Below, one piece after another: positions 56,960-64,000 of a stretch of 64,000 nucleotides of DNA. The notes below the pieces were generated by a model. The model saw only the letters and a program-made list of their open reading frames with translations, was not told the DNA's origin and did not search any database. This DNA comes from Puccinia triticina (lineage: Eukaryota > Basidiomycota > Pucciniomycetes > Pucciniales > Pucciniaceae). The DNA is taken from assembly GCF_026914185.1 (NCBI RefSeq), contig NC_070573.1:1922001-1986000 (forward strand). Direction: 5' to 3'. Each line of letters begins with the position of its first letter. Position 1 is the stretch's first letter. The position numbers and the translations under genes were made by a program.

Positions 56960-57255
56960 CCCCTCCTCAAATAGAGGGACTTAGTTAAATTAGATAGAAT
57001 ATTACTGCAACTGCTGCCACCCCTGCAGCCGCTACCGGGGTTGGAACCACCACCGCCCTACCAGTCACGTGGTGAAATGCAAGAAGTGTAGAGAATGTAG
57101 AGACAGTGCCCCCCCTCAAATAGAGGGACTTAGTTAAGTTTGATAGAATAGTACTGCAACTGCTGCCACTGCTGCGGCCGCTACCGGGGTTGGCACCACC
57201 GCCGCCCTGCCAGTCACGTGGTGAAATGCAAGAAGTGTAGAGACTGTAAAATGAA
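56960..57255. repeat. 149-bp tandem duplication
   Basis: Two copies with a period of 149 bp; both contain CTCAAATAGAGGGACTTAG, GCTACCGGGGTTGG and CAGTCACGTGGTGAAATG. GC-rich compared with surrounding sequence. Confidence 0.85.
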
Positions 57256-57258
57256 GAT

Positions 57259-57343
57259 GTGTCTGGTGAGAGTCAAACTCACAACCTCAGCTATGCTGAG
57301 ACACATCCTAGAGTGCTGCCTTTAACAACTAGGCTACAGATGC
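57259..57343 (-). tRNA. tRNA-like sequence with long variable arm, degenerate
   Basis: On the minus strand an 85-nt stretch folds roughly like a type II tRNA (Leu/Ser class): an A-box-like TAGCCTAGTTGT in the D arm, a GCC/GGC D stem, a long variable arm (CTCAGC..GCTGAG), and a T arm with perfect 5-bp stem GTGAG/CTCAC and loop TTTGACT, one base off the canonical TTCGANT. The acceptor stem has mismatches (GCATCTG against CAGACAC) and the anticodon loop is not convincing. Either a tRNA pseudogene or the head of a tRNA-derived SINE. It lies beside a tandem duplication and an LTR-like repeat. Confidence 0.4.
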
Positions 57344-57631
57344 CTGTGGCTGCCAGCTGGGTGGTTTGTTGGTAGTGCTCATGGGTCAATCTGACAGCCC
57401 TCCATATTATGGTGATACATCATGGTAGCAGACTGACAGACAACTCTACAGAGGCATCCTCCTCAAGGTCTCCATCTTGTCTCAATGTCAATCTGTGGTT
57501 GTATTGGGGGGACTCACACCTCTTGATGACCAGTACAGACTGGCATTGAGCAGATTCACTCCTTATCTCCAATTACTGGTTTGTGCCAGTCATCGAGGGG
57601 AGTCATAGCTCTTGATGAACGGTCTGTGCGG
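57344..57631. other. Repeat-derived spacer
   Basis: Contains short repeats of GGGGGACTCA.ACC/TCTTGATGA type near 57510 and 57600; no gene. Confidence 0.4.
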
Positions 57632-58846
57632 TGTAAGACTCAAAAGTGGTAATGAAACCCTTTTGCTGAATTTTGAAGGGTATGTTGATGGGGTTGCAAG
57701 CTCTGCCCTTCTGTTATCAGTCAACAAGACCCACCAAGCTCAGCTTGGCAAGTTTTATTAAGTGATAGGTCTGGTCTGTTCCAGATGAAATATGTTTGAC
57801 TGGCAACGTGTAAGTGTTTTAATTAATTTTTTATAAGGGTTGAATTGTTGCTATAAGGGTTGATTTATTGTTATTAGAGCTGGCACTTGGCACCTGCCGG
57901 GGGGTACCCGCCACACTTCAGCACATAATTCTATGCGCTTACAGGTACCCATTGCGCGCATGCAGCTCCCTGCATGTATTTTTACTAAAATGGAACCCCT
58001 GGCACCCGCCATGGGCGCCTGCAGGCGCATAGAATTATGTGCTGAAGTGTGATGGGTACCCGCCGGCGGGTGCCAAGTGCCAGCTCTAATTTGTATAAGG
58101 GTTTTAGGATTTGAGTGTGGATGAGTGTTGGGTGACTTGTGAGTTCTGGGTGAGGAACTGGGGAGCAGACCACTGGGGGTGAAGAGAGCTCCTTTTATAG
58201 ACAAAAGTGGAGCCCCTGAGGGGCTTGTGGGTTAGGGTTTCAGCTAATTTAGACAACAGGGTGAGGGATTTTAGCTGGTGGGAGTAGATACAAATGATGT
58301 CATGACCCCCCCAAGGATGCATGAATGGTGTCAGAATATACAACAGAACATTCTAAACGTGCCAGGGGTGCATACATGATGTCAGAATATACAACAGAAC
58401 ATTCTAACGCATGCATGAGGTGACAGTAGACTGCATGAGCTGTCATACAGGGGGAATTAGTGCATACACCAAAGTCTGAGGCTGCAGAAACAGTGTAAAT
58501 GATGTCATACTATGTATATAAAGGAGTGTATGTAGTTAATATGTAATGAGTGTAGCCTGACAGGGAGATTTATGTTTGTATCCTGTGATGTGTATATGTG
58601 TACTACTGTGAAACTTGGGTTGAGGCAGGTGACAGCTGGGTTACTGGGGCTGGCCGTGTGATAGGTGTCCATGAGGTGTAACTTCCACACTAGAGGGGGC
58701 CCAGGGGTGCTTCTGGTGGTGAATAGGGGTGAAATTGGCCGTAGAATCCATTTCTGGGGTCCATTTGGTGGTATCTTTAGGCCTAGTACGAGTACTTATG
58801 TGGTGTAGAAAAAACTTTTTATTTTTCCACTTTTCCGTCTACCACA
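57632..58846. repeat. Probable solo LTR, copy 2, with nested MITE
   Basis: Collinear with 25518-26330 from TGTAAGACTCAAAAGTGGT to CTACCACA. It is longer because a 214-bp MITE sits at 57875-58088 and because of other insertions. A TTTTATAGACAAAAG box corresponds to the TATATAG box of copy 1. Confidence 0.6.
57867..58096. mobile_element. 214-bp hAT-type palindromic MITE, copy 1
   Basis: The element 57875-58088 begins TAGAGCTGGCACTTGGCACC and ends with its complement; much of the interior is also inverted (GGGTACCCGCC, CTTCAGCACATAATTCTATGCG). Flanking octamers ATTGTTAT and ATTTGTAT agree at six of eight positions, fitting an old 8-bp hAT duplication. TAGAGMTGGCA is a common hAT terminus. Confidence 0.82.
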
Positions 58847-59060
58847 ACATCAAAAAGACAAATTTTCATTTTGATGGTATGGAAGTAGAGATTTTCATAC
58901 AGAGAGTAAGAAAGGTCGCTTCTATTCACCAGGGAGGAATGTGTTGCACTCTCTAGAGAGTGCCAGACCGTAATTTCTTTCTAGAAGTCTGCCAGATATG
59001 AGTTGAGAGTTGTTCATATGTTCATACTCAACTCATGCTGGTCTGATCTTTATCCCATCT
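58847..59060. other. Repeat remnant with CACCAGGG terminus
   Basis: At about 58930-58968 CACCAGGGAGGAATGTG and CACTCTCTAGAGAGTGCCA occur, the inverse of sequence at 61558-61598. Confidence 0.45.
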
Positions 59061-59470
59061 TGTTTTCTATGGTGAGTTAAACTCAACTAATGGTTTTCTC
59101 CACTCATAGTCTGGTACACACAGGTGGTCTCCAATGACCGGTGTGTACTAGCCATCAAGTGGAGAAACCCTCCACTTGATTATTACCATTTTTTATGGCC
59201 ATAAAGTGGAGAATACCTCCACTCCATTACTGGTTTGTAAAGAAATCAACTGGATAAATACTCCACTCCATGATCCTCTGTATGAGCCATGGAGTATAGA
59301 AATCCTACATTTTTTGACCATGTATACCTGCCAATGAGTGGAGATATCCTCCACTCAATGACCAGTTTGTATTTCCATTCATAGGAGGTATTCGTTTCTC
59401 AATTACTATTTTTACACCGGTCATTGAGTGAAGATATCCTCCACTTGATCACAAATGTGCTACTAAAAGT
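59061..59470. repeat. Imperfect tandem repeats of about 60 bp
   Basis: Recurrent blocks of the type GTGGAGA.A.CCTCCACT(C/T)..TGA(C)CAGT occur six or more times in 400 bp, each containing a small inverted repeat (TGGAG...CTCCA). Confidence 0.65.
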
Positions 59471-59774
59471 TCAGCTTAATGAATAGTACATGTTGTTCAT
59501 TTATGAGAGCGGCCCTTTCCCAGATTAATGAAACATCAAATACTATACATTGCACTGGGGAATTCCTGGCTCAACTGCCAGGGAATGCTGACCATCCAGC
59601 TGCGCTTTTGTGAGCTGGGTGGACAGTATATATTGCCTAACAAGCTTGGGAAGGCTGGCTCAATGACCAGTATCTGTTGGTCATCGGGCTTGGAATTCAC
59701 CCATGTTATGGCTAGTAGTTGCTGGTCATTGGATTTGAGCTTGGGGAGGCAGCAGGTTGATGTCCACTGCACTT

Positions 59775-59810
59775 GTCCACCACGATGTTCGGCCGAACGT
59801 TGTGGTGGAC
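59775..59810. repeat. 36-bp near-perfect palindrome
   Basis: GTCCACCACGATGTTCGG pairs with CCGAACGTTGTGGTGGAC with two mismatches and no loop. Confidence 0.8.
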
Positions 59811-59952
59811 AAATTACAGGGTTCCCCGAGTCGGGGAAGCAACAACCCAATGACCAGCACATGCTGCACATTGCGCAGGCCTTTCTGAGCTTGGAAGGCA
59901 GTAAATACTGTTCACAGAGCTCGGGAAAGCCCAGTTGGCACTGCCAGCATAT

Positions 59953-60140
59953 TTGGCTGGGATGAAGTCATCCAAGTTTAACTGGGATGCACTCAACCAA
60001 TTTAAAATGGGTTGATCTCATCCAATGAAATAGAAACCCAAGGGGGGTACCTTGCATTTATATTTCATCAGTTGAGATCAACCAAGTTTAAATTGGTTGA
60101 GTTAATCCCAGTTTAACTGGGATAAACTCAACCCAGCCAA
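59953..60140. mobile_element. Foldback MITE of about 188 bp
   Basis: Arms of roughly 70-80 bp are inverted copies: TTGGCTGGGAT...AGTTTAACTGGGAT..ACTCAACCAATTTAAA at the left and the complement at the right, ending CCCAGCCAA. No coding capacity; target duplication unclear in the AT-rich flank. Confidence 0.7.
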
Positions 60141-61557
60141 TTTTTCTGGAAGTGTGGATGGCCAGAATGTGGTGGACATTGAGCTGAGAATTTCCCAGAG
60201 CAATGAAAAACACACATGACTGGTCATCAATTTTGGTTACATGGGTAAACTTCTGGCCAATGTCCACCCTGATGTTTGCCCAAACATGAGGGTGGAAATT
60301 ACAAAATAAAAAACCCCTCCCCGGTAAAAAAGGGGGATTCTGAGCCAATCCAAGTGTACCCCCATGCCCATAGTTCACTTGTACCAACCTTCAAACCACC
60401 AGACACCAGTTTTTTTACTTACTTTCCTCACATATTTGGGCAAATCCTGCTTTCTGAAGGCCACTTATTTTGAGTGTTCTGGATAAAGCAGGTCTGCAGT
60501 ATAGAAGTATTAACTAAAAGGTGGTGCTACACAAGTACCATGTGATGAGAGCAATCAGAGACATTTTTTTGAACCATGCAAATCAAAACAAAGGTAGATA
60601 GGAGGAGATTCATGTAAAATGGCTGGGTATAACATCTAAAGATGATAAATTTACAAGAAAAAATGTGTTACCAACATTGGTATTTGTGTGGGCATTATGA
60701 TTCAATAATTCACCACTCACCTTGGATTTCTCAGACCAGATTTTGAATTATTTCTCCAGCTAGCTCCAGGAGCAAGGGAATATTGATGCACTTGTGAATA
60801 TCCAACAATCTACCGTGTTTCCCTTGAGAAGCTTTGTTTAGGCCTCTAGAACATGCATTTTTCAGTCAATTGTATTTCAATTTACAAAAATTGTACAGTG
60901 TGTAGTCATGTATTAGGCAAGGTGTATATTCCCAAATTGACAACTCTTCAAAATTCACAATTCAACATTATTTTCTGGTTCATCCCTTGGAAAAAATGGT
61001 AGGTAAAATTGACTCCAGTATTTTCATATTTCATATTTATGGGAGGAAAATTGCATGTTACACAGGTTTTCCTTGCTCTGACACTGATTGATACTTGAAG
61101 AATAGAAAGTTGATGGCAAACCACTTTCTTTCCATTTTAATATAGGGAATCCGCATGGAAGAAATATGCTGCAAGGATTCATCAGCCAGTTGGCTGATCC
61201 TCCAAAGTTGCCACATTTCAAAATTATGTTGCATGGTATGATGTTATGGGTTATTTGACTGAAAAGATCTGCAATGAAAATTATTCCCCCTCACTTGGAT
61301 GAGGATGTATTTTAGAATACGGATAGGTACATTTTTGGAAACACTTGTGTGCATTGAAGCTCAATTCCACAGTTGTTATCATGATCATGAACCTAACACA
61401 AAACTTCAGCCAAGAGATGTTCATGTGTTGGAATTGAGTTACAGATCATTCCAAAACAACTTGACCTACAGTTACCCTTGTATTCGGAAGAAAGTGAAAA
61501 AGAGTTGAAGTTGACATTTGAATCACATCAGACCCCATTGCATACAAAATTACAGCT
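60141..61557. other. Repeat-derived stretch, no gene seen
   Basis: AT-rich with short unlinked frames; no motif recognised. Confidence 0.4.
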
Positions 61558-61593
61558 TGGCACTCCCTAGAGAGTGCAACACATTCCCCCCTG

Positions 61594-62517
61594 GTGATTC
61601 AGGGTGCCAGTGCAATTGATCTTGCATTTCAATTGCCACTTATCATTTATAATAAGAAGATAAGTGAAGCTCTTGAGCAGATGGATGGACACAAAACCGG
61701 TAACTGGGAGCTCCTAAAGAAGCAGATGATCAGAAATTGGGGAAGAGCTATTCTGTTTAGGAAATATAGAGAAGACACCATACCACAGTTGATCCAAAAG
61801 GCCCAAGAAAGTAGAGATGGCACTTGGCACCCGCCGGCGGGTACCTGTCACACTTCAGCACATAACTCTATGCACCTTCAGGCGCCCATGGCGCTTGACA
61901 GGGGTTCCATTTTAGTAAAAATACATGCAGGGAGCTGCACGCGCGCAATGGGTACCTGCAAGCGCATAGAATTATGTGCTGAAGTGTGGCGGGTACCCGC
62001 CGGCGGGTGCCAAGTGCCATCTCTACAAGAAAGTCAGGGTATCAAGACTAGAACTGAGTACAAAAATTTCATTGGGGAGCTGGAAGAAATGACAGACTAT
62101 TTCATCAGGATGGGATACAGTCATCTAAACCCAGAAAGTGGGAATCCTCTTTGGAGAGCCCTCTCCGCCAAACTCAAGAAGGAAGTAACCAAAGACTTAG
62201 CGCACGCCAAGCAACTCAAGAAGAACAAAGATAGACATAACATTATTCCAGAATTGGATACTTTAAAGAAACATGTTGACATGTCTCTAATCATTATTGA
62301 TTTTGATGATGAAGAAGTGGTAACCATTACAAAAGAGATACCCAAGAAGAAAGTTGCCATTCAGGATCCTACTGAGACAGAGGAGTTGAAGGATAAAGTA
62401 AAGAAGCTCACCAATGCGCTAGAATACCAGACTAGAGCTGCCCCTCCTCATCTTAGCAGACCCTCATCAACACTGGGTAGTTACGCTACCCGTAATGGTA
62501 GCGTAACGGTAACGTAA
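61594..62517 (+). CDS. Retroelement gag-like open frame carrying an in-frame MITE
   Basis: An open frame of 307 codons. Residues about 1-73 and 147-290 look like one original protein: a helical region (SEALEQMDGH, WELLKKQMIRNWG, FRKYREDTIPQLI), then EYKNFIGELEEMTDYFIRMGY, WRALSAKLKKEV and a charged C-terminus (KELKDKVKKL-type coiled coil). The arrangement resembles gag-type proteins of rust retrotransposons, but no zinc knuckle or protease is visible and this is an inference. The middle (about 74 codons) is a MITE plus its target duplication (61812-62033). The frame ends in repeat sequence at 62480-62517, so the 3' end is probably replaced by the hAT element. Expression unknown. Confidence 0.4.
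   Translation: MIQGASAIDLAFQLPLIIYNKKISEALEQMDGHKTGNWELLKKQMIRNWGRAILFRKYREDTIPQLIQKAQESRDGTWHPPAGTCHTSAHNSMHLQAPMALDRGSILVKIHAGSCTRAMGTCKRIELCAEVWRVPAGGCQVPSLQESQGIKTRTEYKNFIGELEEMTDYFIRMGYSHLNPESGNPLWRALSAKLKKEVTKDLAHAKQLKKNKDRHNIIPELDTLKKHVDMSLIIIDFDDEEVVTITKEIPKKKVAIQDPTETEELKDKVKKLTNALEYQTRAAPPHLSRPSSTLGSYATRNGSVTVT
61804..62033. mobile_element. 214-bp hAT-type palindromic MITE, copy 2, inside an open frame
   Basis: The element 61812-62025 begins TAGAGATGGCACTTGGCACC and ends with the complement. It is the same family and the same length as 57875-58088. The octamer CAAGAAAG flanks it perfectly (61804-61811 and 62026-62033). Element plus duplication is 222 bp, a multiple of three, and contains no stop in the frame of the host open frame. 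Confidence 0.9.
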
Positions 62518-64000
62518 TGATTTTTGGACCATTATTGTTACCGTTATCTGTAATGCTAGATTTTTACGTTATAAATATCCATCCTAGCCAAATTTTTGTT
62601 CCAATTACGTTATCTTGTGGGGGGGGGGCGGGGATTTTTTCCCTGTAGCTACATTACTGAAGTAAATGAAGCAATGTAATTACTAGTAATTTAACTGATA
62701 ACGCAAATAAATTCACTATATATTTATTGTTTTTGGGGGAGGATTGCCTTCAACGCCTTCCCGGCCTCCGCGAAGTCTCCAGTCAAAGGGATATCTTTGC
62801 GAAGCCACATCAGGTTGCTAACACAGCGCAACATAGTTGAGGGAAGTAGGCTCCCACGTCTACTGCTACACACATCTGAAGCTGCCAAGAATAATCTCTC
62901 GACAGCGCAGGAGCTCCCAGCAGCTCCCAGATAGGCGCGGGCCATGAAAGGCAGTGTGGGGTAACTCCCCTGGTTCGCCTTTCAATAAAAAACAATCAAT
63001 GAGCATATGCAACACTGCTGCTAAAAAGACAAGTAGATCAAAAGAAAAGAAACTAACTTTCCACCATTTCAAAGGAGTATTCTTGTGGTCTATGGACCCT
63101 TGCTTGAATGAAAGGTTCGCGTTGAGTTACATCTCAATCTCATTGTCCTGAGGGGTTGGTTGTTGTGTCATCCGCAAAGCGAGGCGGGCCATGAGCGATG
63201 TGGGTTCAAGAGCAGCCGGCTTTTTTATTTCAATCACATTGGCATCCGTAGCATGTGTGGTGGCATGTCTTTTCCATTCCTTTTCAAGTTTGAACTCATT
63301 CTGAAGAAGTGCAAGGCACTTTTTTACCTCGCTGCTTCCAAGACCAAAACCTAATTAGAAGATGTGCATCCGGTAACACGGATGCAAGATTGTGGAAATA
63401 ATTAAGGTTTTGCAGTCCATGGCCTTGGCTAGATATCTCTCAACTCGGCAAAGCATTGCATGGTAAATTGGGTAAAGGGAATTGGTTTTGAGCGCATCCA
63501 AGATCTTCTCCTTGAGACCTTTGCTCAGCTCCAGATATTTGGGAATGATGTGTGTTCCTGTTGCCGAGTTACCTTCCATCTGGGAGGTGAGCTCTACAAA
63601 AATCTGAGTTGATGATGCATCAGTGGACTTGGAAATGTTAGTTCTGACACACAGAATTTATTTAATGCTAACCTACTCATCATTAAGACTTTCAATCTCT
63701 TGCCAGTCTTTCAGGGAAAAGAGGATGTTTTCAAAGTCACCGACACCCTTCTGTTGTTGAGATTCCTTGAGAATTTGATCAATAACTTCTTTGGTGTTGA
63801 TAGCTTTCCTGTAGCTCTGGTATTTGATATTCCAGCGGATACCGTATCCCCCTATCAATGGAGAAACTACCAATTTAAGCTGTTTAGCAACATGATCAAA
63901 ATTGGCCCGCTGCGCTGCTGGACGAGTAATATGTTTGATCACTGTATCAAGCTATGGGCAAAAGTTAGTTTCACCAATTAATCAATTATGTACATCTAGT
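62480..64000 (-). mobile_element. hAT transposon, decayed, runs off the right edge
   Basis: The left border near 62480 has TACGCTACC/GGTAGCGTA type inverted motifs and TAACGGTAACG repeats typical of hAT ends; the exact terminus is not fixed. The transposase relic lies at 62724-63942 on the minus strand. A G-run occurs near 62621. Confidence 0.65.
62724..63942 (-). pseudogene. hAT transposase, fragmented
   Basis: Three minus-strand blocks in transposase order: 63673-63942 (KLVVSPLIGGYGIRWNIKYQS, part of the RNase H-like core with the WN motif), 63355-63579 (GTHIIPKYLELSKGLKEKI, YHAMLCRVERYLAKAMDC, STILHPCYR, with the LDP/LHP-type motif) and 62724-62945 (SCAVERLFLAASDVCSSRR, the C-terminal dimerisation region). 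Stops and frame changes separate them, so it is inactive. Further N-terminal parts (BED zinc finger) lie beyond the window. Confidence 0.82.

Noticed and set aside
57851..58204. Minus-strand frame of 117 codons
   Set aside because: It runs through the hAT-type MITE and LTR-like repeat; similarity to the 61594 frame is due to the shared MITE only.
1..64000. CRISPR arrays, bacterial operons or ribosome binding sites
   Set aside because: Spliceosomal introns throughout and no spaced direct-repeat array of CRISPR type.

Overview
The window is eukaryotic nuclear DNA, most likely from a basidiomycete rust fungus (Pucciniales). That placement is an inference. It rests on dense short GT-AG introns, fungal single-copy genes (a PUS7-type pseudouridine synthase, a VAMP7-type SNARE, a DHH exopolyphosphatase, a PIN-like carrier), several small secreted proteins without recognisable domains, and a very high load of LTR, hAT, Harbinger-like and Helitron-derived sequence. 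No database search was possible. Exon coordinates were derived by hand from splice sites, reading phase and, where available, paralogue comparison.

Layout. 134-6609 is a complete but decayed Ty3/Gypsy retrotransposon on the minus strand, with two 485-bp LTRs and a 4-bp target duplication; a hAT-like MITE is nested near its 3' LTR. 6610-11078 is repeat remnant, a Harbinger-type MITE and a long leader or promoter region. 11079-18886 is a gene island: a C2H2 zinc-finger protein (+), a possible kinase relic (-), a Myb/SANT-like gene (-) and, head to head with it, a VAMP7-like R-SNARE (+). 19500-27800 is repeat-rich: a broken Helitron-type helicase, a family of GGGTTGGG-rich elements, a long foldback element and a probable solo LTR. 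29114-37290 holds four genes for secreted or surface proteins: a CFEM-like GPI-anchored protein, two homologous cysteine-containing secreted proteins with the same intron pattern, and a 118-residue secreted protein. 38244-51800 is the densest gene block: PUS7 (-), PIN-like carrier (+), a 678-residue secreted protein with an internal duplication (-), PPX1-type phosphatase (-) and a second Myb/SANT-like paralogue (+). 52267-56830 holds an unidentified gene, an MPP10-like sequence with a stop, a frameshift and a missing 3' end, and weak coding relics. 56940-64000 is again repeat territory: a tandem duplication, a tRNA-like sequence, a second probable LTR with a nested MITE, foldbacks, a gag-like open frame carrying an in-frame MITE, and a decayed hAT transposase running off the right edge.

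The points of most interest are (1) the two secreted paralogues at 31-35 kb, which define a small six-cysteine family with conserved exon structure; (2) the pair of Myb/SANT-like genes 33 kb apart, both in head-to-head arrangement with a housekeeping gene; (3) a 214-bp hAT-type MITE present twice, once exactly in frame inside an open reading frame; (4) the secreted protein with a 45-residue DNA-level duplication; and (5) exons of only 13 and 15 nt in two conserved genes.
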